From Pseudomonas borbori (GTDB lineage: Bacteria > Pseudomonadota > Gammaproteobacteria > Pseudomonadales > Pseudomonadaceae), in assembly GCF_900115555.1 (NCBI RefSeq), contig NZ_FOWX01000014.1, positions 1 to 64,000 on the forward strand: DNA of 64,000 bases, written 5' to 3'. A program made the position numbers and the translations under genes. Each line of letters starts with the position of its first letter. The first letter of the stretch is position 1. Of the stretch, positions 10,398-20,367 are shown piece after piece. A model generated the notes under the pieces. It ran no database searches. It saw only the letters and a list, made by a program, of their open reading frames with translations, and was not told the origin of the DNA.

Positions 10398-12143
10398 ATG
10401 CCACCAGAGTCGTCACTACCCGACAGCCCGCCCCGCCGCGCCAGCGCAACCTCCTGGCTACGCTGGCTACCGGGCCTGCTGATGCTCAAGCAATACCGCA
10501 TCGACTGGCTGCCCAAGGATCTGGCCGCCGGTCTGGTGCTCACCTCGATGCTGGTGCCCGTCGGCATTGCCTATGCCGAGGCCTCCGGCGTGCCGGGCAT
10601 CTACGGCCTGTATGCCACCATCGTTCCGCTGCTGGCCTACGCCCTGTTCGGCCCCAGCCGCATTCTGGTGCTCGGCCCGGACTCTGCGCTCGCCGCGCTG
10701 ATCCTCGCCGTGGTGTTGCCGCTTTCCGGCGGCGACCCAATGCGCGCCATCACCGTGGCCAGCATGATGGCGATGGTTTCCGGGCTGGTATGCATCCTCG
10801 CCGGCCTGCTGCGTCTGGGCTTCATCACCGAGCTGCTGTCCAAGCCGATCCGCTACGGCTACATGAACGGCATCGCCTTCGCCGTCCTCACCAGTCAACT
10901 GCCCAAGCTGTTCGGCATTTCCATCGAGGACGCAGGCCCCTTGCGTGATATCTGGCAATTGGCCCAGGCCATCCTGGCCGGCGAGGCCAACTGGTATGGC
11001 TTCGCCGTGGGAGGCGGCAGCCTGACGCTGATCCTGCTGCTCAAGCGCTTCAAGCAGCTGCCGAGCATTCTCATCGTGGTGATCCTGGCTACCCTGGCGG
11101 TCAGCTTCTTCGATCTGGGCAGCCAGGGCGTCAAGGTGCTGGGCGATCTGCCCCAGGGCCTGCCAACCTTCACCCTGCCCTGGCTCAGCGGCGTCGACAT
11201 CGCCACCGTGGTGCTCGGTGGCTGCGCTGTCGCCGTGGTGTCCTTCGCCGATACCAGTGTGCTGTCACGCACCTATGCCGCACGCACCCAAACCCAGGTC
11301 GACCCCAACCAGGAAATGATCGGTCTGGGCGCCGCCAACCTGGCCGCCGGATTGTTCCAGGGCTTTCCCATCAGCAGCAGCTCCTCGCGCACTCCGGTAG
11401 CCGAGGCCGCGGGCTCCAAGACCCAAATGACCGGCGTGGTCGGCGCCCTGGCAGTGGCGGCGCTGCTGCTGGTCGCGCCAACCCTGATGCGCTACCTGCC
11501 CAGCAGCGCACTGGCCGCGGTGGTGATCGCGGCGGTCATCGGCCTGTTCGAATTCACCGACCTGAAGCGCATTTACCGCATCCAGCGCTGGGAGTTCTGG
11601 CTGTCGATGGCCTGCTTTGCCGGGGTCGCCGTCTTCGGCGCCATCCCCGGCATCTGCCTGGCGGTGGCGATCGCCGTGATCGAGTATCTCTGGGACGGCT
11701 GGCGCCCGCACTTCGCCATTCTCGGCCGGGTCAATGGTCTACGCGGCTATCACGATTTGAAGCGCTATCCAGCAGCCCGCCGCGTGCCGGGCTTGGTGCT
11801 GTTCCGCTGGGACGCGCCGCTGTTCTTCGCCAATGCCGAGCTGTTCAGGGAATGCATACTGCAGGCCATCGAGGAATCGCCGACGCCGGTACGCCGGCTG
11901 GTGGTAACGGCTGAGCCGGTCACCAGCATCGACGTCACCTCTGCGGACATGCTCGGCGAGCTGTGCGAAACCCTGCGCGCGCGCGGCATCGAGCTGCATT
12001 TCGCGGAAATGAAGGATCCGGTCAAGGACAAGTTCAGCCGCTTCGGACTGCTGGAAGTGTTCGGCGACAACATCTTCCAGCCCACCGTGGGCGCCGCCGT
12101 GGATGACTACCTCGACGATCATGCCGTGGACTGGACGCCCTGA
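10398..12143 (+). CDS. SulP-family anion transporter with STAS domain
   Basis: This 581-residue inner-membrane protein has the SulP fold: an N-terminal signature L-V-P-V-G-I-A-Y-A-E-A-S-G-V-P-G-I-Y-G-L-Y, about a dozen hydrophobic segments, and a cytoplasmic STAS domain from about residue 450. SulP proteins move sulfate, bicarbonate, dicarboxylates or chloride; sequence alone does not decide which. AAGGA stands ten bases before the ATG. It ends 95 bases from the convergent PPK2 gene. No carbonic anhydrase is fused or adjacent. In this block of stress and transport genes a role in anion or bicarbonate balance under acid load is possible but inferred. Confidence 0.93.
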   Translation: MPPESSLPDSPPRRASATSWLRWLPGLLMLKQYRIDWLPKDLAAGLVLTSMLVPVGIAYAEASGVPGIYGLYATIVPLLAYALFGPSRILVLGPDSALAALILAVVLPLSGGDPMRAITVASMMAMVSGLVCILAGLLRLGFITELLSKPIRYGYMNGIAFAVLTSQLPKLFGISIEDAGPLRDIWQLAQAILAGEANWYGFAVGGGSLTLILLLKRFKQLPSILIVVILATLAVSFFDLGSQGVKVLGDLPQGLPTFTLPWLSGVDIATVVLGGCAVAVVSFADTSVLSRTYAARTQTQVDPNQEMIGLGAANLAAGLFQGFPISSSSSRTPVAEAAGSKTQMTGVVGALAVAALLLVAPTLMRYLPSSALAAVVIAAVIGLFEFTDLKRIYRIQRWEFWLSMACFAGVAVFGAIPGICLAVAIAVIEYLWDGWRPHFAILGRVNGLRGYHDLKRYPAARRVPGLVLFRWDAPLFFANAELFRECILQAIEESPTPVRRLVVTAEPVTSIDVTSADMLGELCETLRARGIELHFAEMKDPVKDKFSRFGLLEVFGDNIFQPTVGAAVDDYLDDHAVDWTP

Positions 12144-12238
12144 GCGCAGGGTCGCGCTCAGCTGCACATCGGCCCCGAGCAGCAGATCGCGAGCAAACTC
12201 CAAGGCCTTCGCGGTCAATCAGCCCATTGGCCGTCGAC

Positions 12239-13063
12239 TCAGTAGCGCTCTTCCACCATTTTGAAGGGGTAGGGAACCGCCTTGTAGCGACCGATCCGGG
12301 AGCGTTTGGGCAGTTTGACCGGCTCTTGTTGAGTCAGGTCCTCGTAGGGGATCTGCTCGAGCAGGTGGCTGATGATGTTCAGCCGCACCCGCCGCTTTTC
12401 CTCGGAGCGCGCCATGTACCAGGGAGCCCAAGAGGTGTCGGTGGCCGCGAACATTTCGTCGCGAGCACGAGTGTATTCATCCCAGCGGCTGAAGGACTTC
12501 AGATCCATGGGCGACAGCTTCCAGATCTTGCGGCCGTCGTTGATACGGTCCTCCAGACGACGCTGCTGTTCCTCGGCACTCACTTCGAGCCAATACTTGA
12601 TCAGAATGACCCCAGACTCGATCATCATCTTCTCGAACAGCGGCACTATGCCGAGAAACTTCCGCGACGCCTCCTCAGTGCAAAAACCCATCACCCGATC
12701 GACGCCCGCACGGTTGTACCAACTGCGATCGAAGATCACCACTTCGCCGGCCGCCGGCATATGCACGAGATAGCGCTGCCCATACATCTGGGTCTTTTCC
12801 CGGTCGGTGGGCGCCGGCAGGGCCACCACACGAAACACTCGCGGGCTGACCCGCTCAGTGAGCGCCTTGATCGTCCCACCCTTGCCCGCGCCATCGCGCC
12901 CTTCAAAGACGACGCATACCTTCAGGCCCTTGGCCACCACCCACTGCTGCAGCTTGACCAACTCCACATGCAGCCGCTTCAGCGCCTCTTCGTATTCCTT
13001 CCTGTGCAGGCGTTCCCCGTCAGCCGGCAGATCCACTGCTGCTTTCTTCTTGCTTTTGGCCAT
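12239..13063 (-). CDS. ppk2: polyphosphate kinase 2, class I
   Basis: This 274-residue protein is a single-domain PPK2. Walker A G-R-D-G-A-G-K-G-G-T is at residues 55-64, Walker B lies in the V-I-F-D-R-S-W-Y-N-R-A-G segment, and the family stretch S-P-M-D-L-K-S-F-S-R-W-D-E-Y follows. PPK2 enzymes transfer phosphate between polyphosphate and nucleotides; the class I type mainly regenerates ATP or GTP from the diphosphates. GGAGGAAC precedes the ATG by a good distance. It is convergent with the SulP gene and monocistronic. Close neighbours are stress and transport genes, so a role in energy supply under stress is a reasonable inference. Confidence 0.92.
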   Translation of the reverse strand: MAKSKKKAAVDLPADGERLHRKEYEEALKRLHVELVKLQQWVVAKGLKVCVVFEGRDGAGKGGTIKALTERVSPRVFRVVALPAPTDREKTQMYGQRYLVHMPAAGEVVIFDRSWYNRAGVDRVMGFCTEEASRKFLGIVPLFEKMMIESGVILIKYWLEVSAEEQQRRLEDRINDGRKIWKLSPMDLKSFSRWDEYTRARDEMFAATDTSWAPWYMARSEEKRRVRLNIISHLLEQIPYEDLTQQEPVKLPKRSRIGRYKAVPYPFKMVEERY

Positions 13064-13325
13064 TTGCGAAGTTCCTCCGACTGATTAATACGCAAACTAC
13101 TGATAGGGCTGCCTACAGTTTCAAACACCAGGAGTGTAGTAAAGCTCGGCCCGCCGCCCTGTACCGCAGACCTCCACTTACGAAATGCATCGCGGCCCCA
13201 AGGAAGGGTTGATGGTGAATGTGCCCATGGCAGGCGATCGATCGATAAAAAACGTTTCAGCATGCCATTCACCACCCGCCGGGTCTGTGGATGACAGTCG
13301 GCAGCCCCCATGGGCGGCCTCTGAG

Positions 13326-14666
13326 CTAATGGGCCAGCCAGAACAGCGCGACCACGTACAGCGCCGCTACAGCCAGCTGCAGCAGGGTGATCGGCACGCC
13401 ATAGCGTGAAAACCGCGCGAAGGTCACCTTCTCGCCCTGCCCGGCACAGATGCCGACCGTGACGATATTGGCCGAGGCGCCGATCAGCGTGGCGTTGCCG
13501 CCCAGCGTGGCACCGAACATCAGGGCAATGAACACCGGCAAGGTCGCGGCCGGCCAGTCAGTGAAGCCGGCGGCTAACGCGATTTCTGGAACCGCTTCGA
13601 CAGCCACCAGATAGCCCTTGGTCATTACCAACGCAGCAGCCACCACCGGGATATTGGCGAGCAGGCTCGACAGCAGACCGATGCCCGCCAACAGGGCGAG
13701 CGCAACCAGGGCGAACTCCACGCCGAACCAATCGTAGAGCTTGAGGGAGAGCCCCTGCAGCAGCCCAGTCTGGGTGAACGCCTGGACCAGGCAGAAGATG
13801 GCGCCGAGAAACAGCAGAGTCTTCCAGTCGATATCGCGCAAGACCACTTCAACCGGCTCGATATGCACCGCATAGACGACGAGCAGGGCCAGACTGGCTG
13901 CGATGATTGCCACCGATGGCGGCACTATGCGCACCGGCAACTGTTCGCCGAACAGGAACAGCACCACCATCATGGCCAGCACGCCCAGCGCCAACAGTGC
14001 GAAACCCGGCCGTTCAAGCGGAACCACTGGCTCCGTATCCGCGAGTACCACCCGCGCTCGCCATATGTGCGGCATCAGCCACGGCAGCAGCGGGATCACC
14101 ACCAGCACGGCCAGCAGGCCGGCGAGACTGACCGTCTGCAGATACTGGACGAAACTCATGCCGATCGAACTGCCAACCAGAAAGGTCGCCGGATCGCCCA
14201 CCAGGGTAAGCATGCCGGCGGCGTTGCTGACGATCGCCGCCACCACCATCGGCCCGACGAAATCCACCTTGAGCGCACGGGCCACACGGATGATCACCGG
14301 GGCGAGCAGAATCACCGTGGTAGCGTTGGGCAGGAACGCACACACCGGGGCGACCAGCAGCACCAGCAGAATGAGGAAGCGTTTGCCGCTGCCCATCGTG
14401 GCACGCAGGTAGATAGCGCCAACCCGTTCGAACAGACCGGTGCTGGCCAGCACCCGCGCCACCACCATGCCACCGAACAGCAGGGAGATAGGGCCGCCGG
14501 CGGTACGCAGGGCGGCAATCAGATCGTTGTCACGCAGGATGCCGAAGGCGAGCAACAGGCCCACCCCAAGCAGCGCGGCGACCGCCATGTCGATCACATC
14601 GAAAGCGATCGCCAGGATCACTGCGCTGAAGATGGCGAGGGTCAGGTAGATCTGCAGATCGGTCAT
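13326..14666 (-). CDS. SLC13/ArsB-type membrane permease
   Basis: This 446-residue protein has about eleven hydrophobic segments in two repeated halves. The paired signatures F-L-P-N-A-T-T-V and N-A-A-G-M-L-T-L-V-G-D-P-A come in the first half, and G-A-T-L-G-G-N-A-T-L-I-G-A-S-A-N-I-V in the second. These are typical of the ion-transporter superfamily that includes ArsB, CitT/DASS and NhaD. Substrate is not decided: anionic solute, arsenite or Na+/H+ exchange are all found in the family. It starts ten bases after the amino-acid-binding protein gene on the same strand, so the two are surely co-transcribed, which is unusual for a secondary transporter. Confidence 0.88.
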   Translation of the reverse strand: MTDLQIYLTLAIFSAVILAIAFDVIDMAVAALLGVGLLLAFGILRDNDLIAALRTAGGPISLLFGGMVVARVLASTGLFERVGAIYLRATMGSGKRFLILLVLLVAPVCAFLPNATTVILLAPVIIRVARALKVDFVGPMVVAAIVSNAAGMLTLVGDPATFLVGSSIGMSFVQYLQTVSLAGLLAVLVVIPLLPWLMPHIWRARVVLADTEPVVPLERPGFALLALGVLAMMVVLFLFGEQLPVRIVPPSVAIIAASLALLVVYAVHIEPVEVVLRDIDWKTLLFLGAIFCLVQAFTQTGLLQGLSLKLYDWFGVEFALVALALLAGIGLLSSLLANIPVVAAALVMTKGYLVAVEAVPEIALAAGFTDWPAATLPVFIALMFGATLGGNATLIGASANIVTVGICAGQGEKVTFARFSRYGVPITLLQLAVAALYVVALFWLAH

Positions 14667-14676
14667 GCCCCCTCCT

Positions 14677-15708
14677 TCAGTCGATCGGTGGCGCGTACAT
14701 CAGCCCACCCTCGCTCCACAGCCGGTTCAGTCCCCGCTCGATGCCGAGTTCACTGGCAGAGCCAACATTGCGTTCATACAGCTCGCCATAGTTGCCCACC
14801 GCCCTGATTGCTCGTATCACCCAGTCGTCCTGGGCTCCCAGTGCCCGGGCCAGGCGGCTGTCCTGGCCGCTCAACAGACGCCCTGTCGCGCCACCGAACT
14901 CGCGCACCCGCGTTTCGACATTGGTTTGGGTCACGCCGTATTCCTCGGCCAGGACCAGGCTATACAGCACCCAGCGCACCAGGCTGGCCCACTGCGGGTC
15001 ATCACCCGCCACCACCGGCCCGAGCGGCTCCCTGGAAATGCGTTCGGGCAGGATCACGAACGCCTGCGGGCCACCCGGCGCACGCACGCGCATGGCGGCC
15101 AGTTCCGCGGCATCCGCGGTGCAGACCTGGCAACGACCGGCAAAAAAGGCCTCGGCCAACGCCGGTGTCGAATCGATCACCAGCGGCTGCCAGTCCAGGC
15201 CGTGGATACGGGCATGGTCGGTCAGATTGGCCTCATGCGTGGTGCCCTTGCCGACGCATACCCTGCCCTCCCTGAAATCGGCCAGCCGAGCGATACCGCT
15301 GGACTTCGCCACCATGAAGGCTTGGCCGTCGTAAAACAGCACCGCCGGGAACTGCACCTGCAGCAACGCCTCACGGGTCAATGTCCAGGTGGTATTGCGC
15401 ACCAGCAGATCGATCTTGCGCGCCTGCAGGGCGGGGAAGCGGGTCGAGGCCCTGAGCGGCACGAATAGCACCTTCTCGGCATCGCCCAGCAGCGCCGCGG
15501 CCACCGCGCGGCAGAAGTCGGCGTCGAGGCCGCGCCAGCGACCCGCGGCATCCTGTGCGGAAAAGCCGGGGATGCCTTCGCTCACGCCACAGCGCAACTC
15601 GTCACGGGCCTTGATCCGGTCCACAACTTCGCCAGCCTGGAGGTTCCCGCCGAGCCATGTGCCAAGCAACAAAGGCAGAACTGCCAGCAACCGCCCTCGC
15701 TCAAACAT
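14677..15708 (-). CDS. periplasmic amino-acid-binding protein, AapJ-like
   Basis: This 343-residue protein has a signal peptide (cleavage about residue 25 after L-Q-A). It has the overall pattern of the general L-amino-acid-binding proteins AapJ/YhdW, including the C-terminal A-V-G-N-Y-G-E-L-Y-E-R-N-V-G and G-L-N-R-L-W-S-E-G-G-L-M-Y-A-P-P. The frame extends upstream, but the ATG at 15708 has GAGGT eight bases before it and starts the signal peptide correctly. No ABC permease or ATPase gene is nearby. Instead the next gene, ten bases on, is a secondary permease. It may deliver ligand to another ABC system, or act as a sensor. Confidence 0.9.
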   Translation of the reverse strand: MFERGRLLAVLPLLLGTWLGGNLQAGEVVDRIKARDELRCGVSEGIPGFSAQDAAGRWRGLDADFCRAVAAALLGDAEKVLFVPLRASTRFPALQARKIDLLVRNTTWTLTREALLQVQFPAVLFYDGQAFMVAKSSGIARLADFREGRVCVGKGTTHEANLTDHARIHGLDWQPLVIDSTPALAEAFFAGRCQVCTADAAELAAMRVRAPGGPQAFVILPERISREPLGPVVAGDDPQWASLVRWVLYSLVLAEEYGVTQTNVETRVREFGGATGRLLSGQDSRLARALGAQDDWVIRAIRAVGNYGELYERNVGSASELGIERGLNRLWSEGGLMYAPPID

Positions 15709-15787
15709 GAACACCTCGATGCATGGGTTAACGACGCATGCCGTGGCAACGCCTCTGAACCTCCTCCGCTGGCGCGCGCCCAGGACT

Positions 15788-17197
15788 TTACTGGGCCTGA
15801 GCCGCCGGCCAACCGCCGCCCAGCGCCCGGTACAGGCCAACCACAGCACTCAGCTGTTGCTGGCGCGTCTGCGACTCGAGGAGTTCCGCCTGGAACAGGC
15901 TACGGTCGGAGTCCAGCACCTCCAGGTAGCTGACCAGGCCGCCGTCATAGCGCGCGCGCGACAGTCGCGCCGCCGTACGCGCCGCCTCGAGCTGGCGCTG
16001 CCGGGCGATGTACTCGGCACGCGAAGTACGCAAGCCGGTCAGCGAGTCGTCCACGTCACGCAAGCCGTTGAGCACCGCCTGTTCATAACCCAGACGCGCC
16101 TGCTCGGCACGCTGGCGTTGCGCCTCCTCCACCGACTTGAGCTGCCCCGCGTTGAAAATCGGTGCGAGGATGTCGCCGAATACTCCCCAGCTTTCGCTGT
16201 CGCCCTCGACCAGGTCGCTCAGATCGCGACTCGCATAGCCGAAGCTGGCGGTCAGGGACAGGGATGGCAGACGCAGGGCGCGAGCCACGCCAATGCGTGC
16301 AGTTTCGGCGGCCAGTTGCTGCTCGGCAGTCACGATATCCGGCCGCCGTTCCAGCAATGTCAGCGGCAAGCCGGCCGGAACCTCGACCGGCAATGTCTGC
16401 CGGGCCAACGCCTCACCACGCTCGATGAGCCGCGGACGCGAACCCACCAGTACACTCAGGGCATTTTCGGTCTGGCGCACCGATCGCTCGAAGGCTGCCA
16501 CCGAGGCCTGGGCGTCGGCGGCCTCGATCTCGGCCTGGTTGACGTCCAACTCCGGCACCGTGCCTTTGGCGTAACGCTCCTTGATGATTTCCAGCGCATC
16601 TTCACGCGACTGCAGGGTGCGCACGGAGATGCGCAGCCGGTCGTCCAGGTCCAGCAACTGGAAGTAGGTAGTGGCCACCGCGGCAATCAACGAAATGGTC
16701 ACATTGCGCGCGCTTGCTTCGGTGCTCAGCAGGTCCGCCCGTGCAGCCTCGGTCGAGCGCCGCAGCTTGCCCCACAGATCCACCTCGAAAGAAGCCGCGC
16801 CGTTGAAGAAATAGCTGCTCTCGGTCTCGGCGGTCGGCAGGATGTTGCGGCTCGGCGATGACCGACCGGCGCCGGCTGCGGCATCGATAAACGGATACTG
16901 GTTGGCCCGCTCGATGCGCAGGATCGCCGCCGCCTCCTCGATGCGCGAGATTGCCACGCCGAGATCGCGGTTGTAGGCCAACGCTTCCTCGATCAACGCA
17001 TCGAGCCTTTGGTCAGCGAACAGCTCCCACCAGTCGAGATTGACGAACGCCGGATCGGTCGCGGCCGGTTCCTTGTAGACACTCGGCATGTCGAGTGGCG
17101 GACGCTGGTAGTCGGGACCGACCATGCAGCCACCAACCAGCAGCGACCCGGACAACATCATGGCCGTGACCAGCGGCCGTCTGCTGAATCCCTTCAT
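15788..17197 (-). CDS. RND efflux outer-membrane factor, OprM family
   Basis: This 469-residue protein has a lipoprotein signal peptide (L-V-G-G-C), the M-V-G-P-D-Y-x-R-P start of mature OprM/NodT proteins, and two repeats of the efflux protein domain with long coiled-coil helices. The second repeat includes L-L-E-R-R-P-D-I. It forms the trimeric outer-membrane exit duct of a tripartite pump. Its ATG overlaps the stop of the RND permease gene by four bases (ATGA), so the two are translationally coupled. The open frame upstream of 17197 belongs to the permease gene read in another frame. Confidence 0.95.
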   Translation of the reverse strand: MKGFSRRPLVTAMMLSGSLLVGGCMVGPDYQRPPLDMPSVYKEPAATDPAFVNLDWWELFADQRLDALIEEALAYNRDLGVAISRIEEAAAILRIERANQYPFIDAAAGAGRSSPSRNILPTAETESSYFFNGAASFEVDLWGKLRRSTEAARADLLSTEASARNVTISLIAAVATTYFQLLDLDDRLRISVRTLQSREDALEIIKERYAKGTVPELDVNQAEIEAADAQASVAAFERSVRQTENALSVLVGSRPRLIERGEALARQTLPVEVPAGLPLTLLERRPDIVTAEQQLAAETARIGVARALRLPSLSLTASFGYASRDLSDLVEGDSESWGVFGDILAPIFNAGQLKSVEEAQRQRAEQARLGYEQAVLNGLRDVDDSLTGLRTSRAEYIARQRQLEAARTAARLSRARYDGGLVSYLEVLDSDRSLFQAELLESQTRQQQLSAVVGLYRALGGGWPAAQAQ

Positions 17198-20100
17198 GGC
17201 TTGGCCTCCTCGCTGCTGGCCGCTGCAGCCGCTGTTTTCTTCTTGCCACTCAGATACTTCTCGACGATCACGAACAGTCCCGGCACCAGCACTACCCCCA
17301 CCAGGGTGGCGGTCAGCATGCCGGCGAAGGAGGTCATGCCCATGATCTTGCGCGCCTCGGCTCCAGCGCCGCTGGCGAGAATCAGCGGAATCACGCCGAG
17401 GATGAAGGCGAACGAGGTCATGATGATCGGCCGGAAGCGCTGCCGCGCGGCCGTCAGCGCCGCCTCCACCGGTCCCTTGCCTTTCTCGATCTCGGTGCGG
17501 GCGAACTCGACGATGAGGATGGCGTTCTTCGCCGCCAGGCCGATCAGCATCACCAGGCCGATCTGGGCGAACACGTTGTTCTCGTAGCTGGAACTGAAGA
17601 AACGCGCCAGCCACAGGCCGAACATGGCACCGCAGATGGCGATGGGGGTGCCGAACAGCACGCCGAAGGGCAGCGACCAGCTCTCGTACTGGGCGGCGAG
17701 GATCAGGAAGACGAACACCAGCGCCATGACGAACACCATGCTGCCGGAACCTTCGGCGGCCTTTTCCTGGTACGACATGGCGTTCCAGGCATAGGACATG
17801 TCGCTGGGCAGCACCTCGGCCGCCACCTCCTCCAGCGCCTTCAACGCCTGCGCCGAGCTGTAGCCTGGTGCCGGGCGACCGGTGACCTCGGCGGCGCGGA
17901 ACATGTTGAAGCGGTAGGTGAACTCGGGACCGTTGGTCGACTCGTCGGTGAGCAGGGTATTCATCGGCACCATCTCGCCAGAGCTGTTACGCACATAGAA
18001 CAGCGAGGCGTCGGCGAGATCTTTGCGGTAGTCGGTCTCGGCCTGGACGTAGACCTTGTACAGCCGCCCGAAGCGGTTGAAGTCGTTGACATAGGCCCCA
18101 CCAAGAAAGGAACCCAGGGTCTGGTTGACGTCTGCCGGGGCGACGCCGAGCTTCATGGTCTTCTGGGTGTCCACGTCCAGGTAGAGCTGTGGCACAGTGG
18201 CCCGATAGGTCGTGTACAGCCCGGCGATCTCCGGGCGCTTGGCGGCCGCCTGGATGAACGCCTGGGTCTGTTCGGCCAAGTAGTCGGGGGTGTTGCCGAC
18301 GCGATCCTGCAACATGATCGAGAAGCCGGAACCGGTGCCCAGGCCCGGAATGGCCGGCGGGCCGAAGGCGATGGCGATGCCTTCGTTGATCGCGGCCAGC
18401 TTGCCGTTGAGCCGGTGGGTAACCTGGGTGGCATGGTCACCCGCCTCGGGCCGTTCCTCCCAGTCCTTGAGCTGGATGAAGAAGAAGGCGTTGTTGGTCG
18501 ACGAGGCGCCGGAAAGAAAGCTGTAGCCGGTCACCGTGGTGTAGGACTCGATGGCCGGGTCGGCCCCGAGAATGGCCTCGACCTTGGCCGCCGCGGCGTG
18601 GGTGCGCTCCAGCGAGGCGGCGTCCGGCAGTTGCAGGTTGGCCATCAGGTAGGCCTGATCCTCCTCCGGTACGAAGCCGCCGGGAACGGTGCGAAACAGC
18701 AACACCAGCGCCACCACCAGTACGCCGAGCACGCCGAGCGCACGCAGCGGGCGATGGGTAAAGCGACTGGTAACCCCGATGTATTTCTCCGTCACCCCGT
18801 CCAGCACCCGGTTGAAGCCGTCGAAGAAGCGCGAAAGGCGGCTCTTCTTGCCGTGAACGTGCGGCTGCAACAGCGTGCTGCACAGCGCCGGACTCAGGGT
18901 CAGCGCAACAATCGCCGAGATGACGACCGAAATGGCGATGGTGATCGCGAACTGCTGGTAAAGCCGGCCGGTGATGCCTGACATCGCGGCCACCGGCACG
19001 AACACCGCGGTGAGCGACAGCGCCGTGGCGATCACCGGGCCGCTGACCTCCTTCATCGTCTCGATGGTGGCCTGGCGCCGCTCCATGCCCCGTTCCATCT
19101 TCTCCGACACCCCCTCCACCACCACGATGGCGTCGTCCACCACGATGCCGATGGCCAGCACCAGGCCGAGCAGGGAAAAGGTGTTGATCGAGAAGCCGAG
19201 CAACGGGAACACCGCAAAGGTGCCGACCAACGCCACCGGCACCGCCAGGGTGGGAATCAGGGTGGCGCGGAAGTTCTGCAGGAAGATGAACACCACCAGG
19301 GTGACGATGATCGTGGCCTCGATCAGGGTGTGAACGATCTCCTCGATGCCGGCCGACACCGGCTTGGTGGTGTCCAGCGAGATCACGTACTCGACGTCCT
19401 GGGGGAAGCGGTCCTTCATCCGCTCCATCGCGGCGCGAATGTTTTCCGCCACCTCCAGGCCGTTGGCGTCGGGCAACTGGTAGACCGCCAGCACGGCGGC
19501 CGGGTTGGCATCGAAGGCGCCGATCTGGTTGTAGGTCTCGGCGCCCAGCTCGATGCGCGCGACGTCGCGCAGCAGCACCTGCGAGCCATCCGGGTTGGAG
19601 CGCACCACCACCTCGCCGAACTCTTCCGGCGTTTCCAGGCGGCCGCGGGTCTGCACGGCATAAGCGAATTCGGTGCCGGGCGCGGCCGGCGGGCCGCCGA
19701 GCTTGCCGGCCGGCGTCAGCACGTTCTGCTGCTGCACGGCGGTGACGATGTCCGGCACGGTGAGACCCAGCCGGCTGAGCTGGTCGGGCTTGATCCAGAT
19801 GCGCATGGCGTAGTCGGCGCCACCGAAGATGGTGACCTGGCCGACGCCCTGGATCCGGGCGATCTCGTCGAGTACGTTGATCGACATGTAGTTGGTCAGG
19901 AAATCGGCGTCGTAACTGCCGTTCGGCGAACGCAGGGTCACCAGCATCAGCGGGAAGGCCAGCGCCTTCTTGACCTTGACGCCCTTGCGCTTGACGTCTT
20001 CGGGGAGCTGCGCGGAGCCCTCCGACACGCGGTTCTGCACCAGCACGTTGGAGATGTCGAGGTCGGAGCCGACCTCGAAGGCCACCGACAGGGTCATCTG

Positions 20101-20367
20101 CCCGTTGCCGGCGTTGGTCGACTTCATGTACAGCATGTTCTCGACGCCGTTGACCTTCTGCTCCAGCGGCGTGGCCACGGACTGCTCGACGTTCACCGCA
20201 TTGGCGCCGTCGTAGGTGGCCTCCACCTTGATCTCCGGCGGAGTGATGTCGGGGTACTGGGCGATCGGCAAACTGCCCATGGCCACCAGACCGACGATGA
20301 CGATGATGATCGAGATCACCATCGCGAAGATGGGGCGACGGACGAAGAACTCACCCATTTTTGCCAC
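17194..20367 (-). CDS. RND multidrug efflux permease, MexF/OqxB-like (HAE1)
   Basis: This 1057-residue inner-membrane pump has the normal HAE1 length. It shows the N-terminal F-F-V-R-R-P-I-F-A-M-V, twelve transmembrane segments in two halves, two large periplasmic loops and the TM4 proton-relay pair in G-I-V-V-D-D-A-I-V-V-V-E. It exports drugs or small organic molecules using the proton gradient. Its start lies inside the end of the adaptor gene (17-bp overlap) and its end overlaps the outer-membrane factor by four bases: a compact adaptor-permease-duct operon. No local regulator gene is seen. The association with a decarboxylase/antiporter operon recalls mdtEF in the enteric acid fitness island. 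Confidence 0.95.
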   Translation of the reverse strand: MAKMGEFFVRRPIFAMVISIIIVIVGLVAMGSLPIAQYPDITPPEIKVEATYDGANAVNVEQSVATPLEQKVNGVENMLYMKSTNAGNGQMTLSVAFEVGSDLDISNVLVQNRVSEGSAQLPEDVKRKGVKVKKALAFPLMLVTLRSPNGSYDADFLTNYMSINVLDEIARIQGVGQVTIFGGADYAMRIWIKPDQLSRLGLTVPDIVTAVQQQNVLTPAGKLGGPPAAPGTEFAYAVQTRGRLETPEEFGEVVVRSNPDGSQVLLRDVARIELGAETYNQIGAFDANPAAVLAVYQLPDANGLEVAENIRAAMERMKDRFPQDVEYVISLDTTKPVSAGIEEIVHTLIEATIIVTLVVFIFLQNFRATLIPTLAVPVALVGTFAVFPLLGFSINTFSLLGLVLAIGIVVDDAIVVVEGVSEKMERGMERRQATIETMKEVSGPVIATALSLTAVFVPVAAMSGITGRLYQQFAITIAISVVISAIVALTLSPALCSTLLQPHVHGKKSRLSRFFDGFNRVLDGVTEKYIGVTSRFTHRPLRALGVLGVLVVALVLLFRTVPGGFVPEEDQAYLMANLQLPDAASLERTHAAAAKVEAILGADPAIESYTTVTGYSFLSGASSTNNAFFFIQLKDWEERPEAGDHATQVTHRLNGKLAAINEGIAIAFGPPAIPGLGTGSGFSIMLQDRVGNTPDYLAEQTQAFIQAAAKRPEIAGLYTTYRATVPQLYLDVDTQKTMKLGVAPADVNQTLGSFLGGAYVNDFNRFGRLYKVYVQAETDYRKDLADASLFYVRNSSGEMVPMNTLLTDESTNGPEFTYRFNMFRAAEVTGRPAPGYSSAQALKALEEVAAEVLPSDMSYAWNAMSYQEKAAEGSGSMVFVMALVFVFLILAAQYESWSLPFGVLFGTPIAICGAMFGLWLARFFSSSYENNVFAQIGLVMLIGLAAKNAILIVEFARTEIEKGKGPVEAALTAARQRFRPIIMTSFAFILGVIPLILASGAGAEARKIMGMTSFAGMLTATLVGVVLVPGLFVIVEKYLSGKKKTAAAAASSEEAKP

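Noticed and set aside
12134..12165. CTGAGCG ... CGCTCAG dyad after the SulP gene as a terminator
   Set aside because: The stem is present but there is no T-run on either strand, so it is not called.
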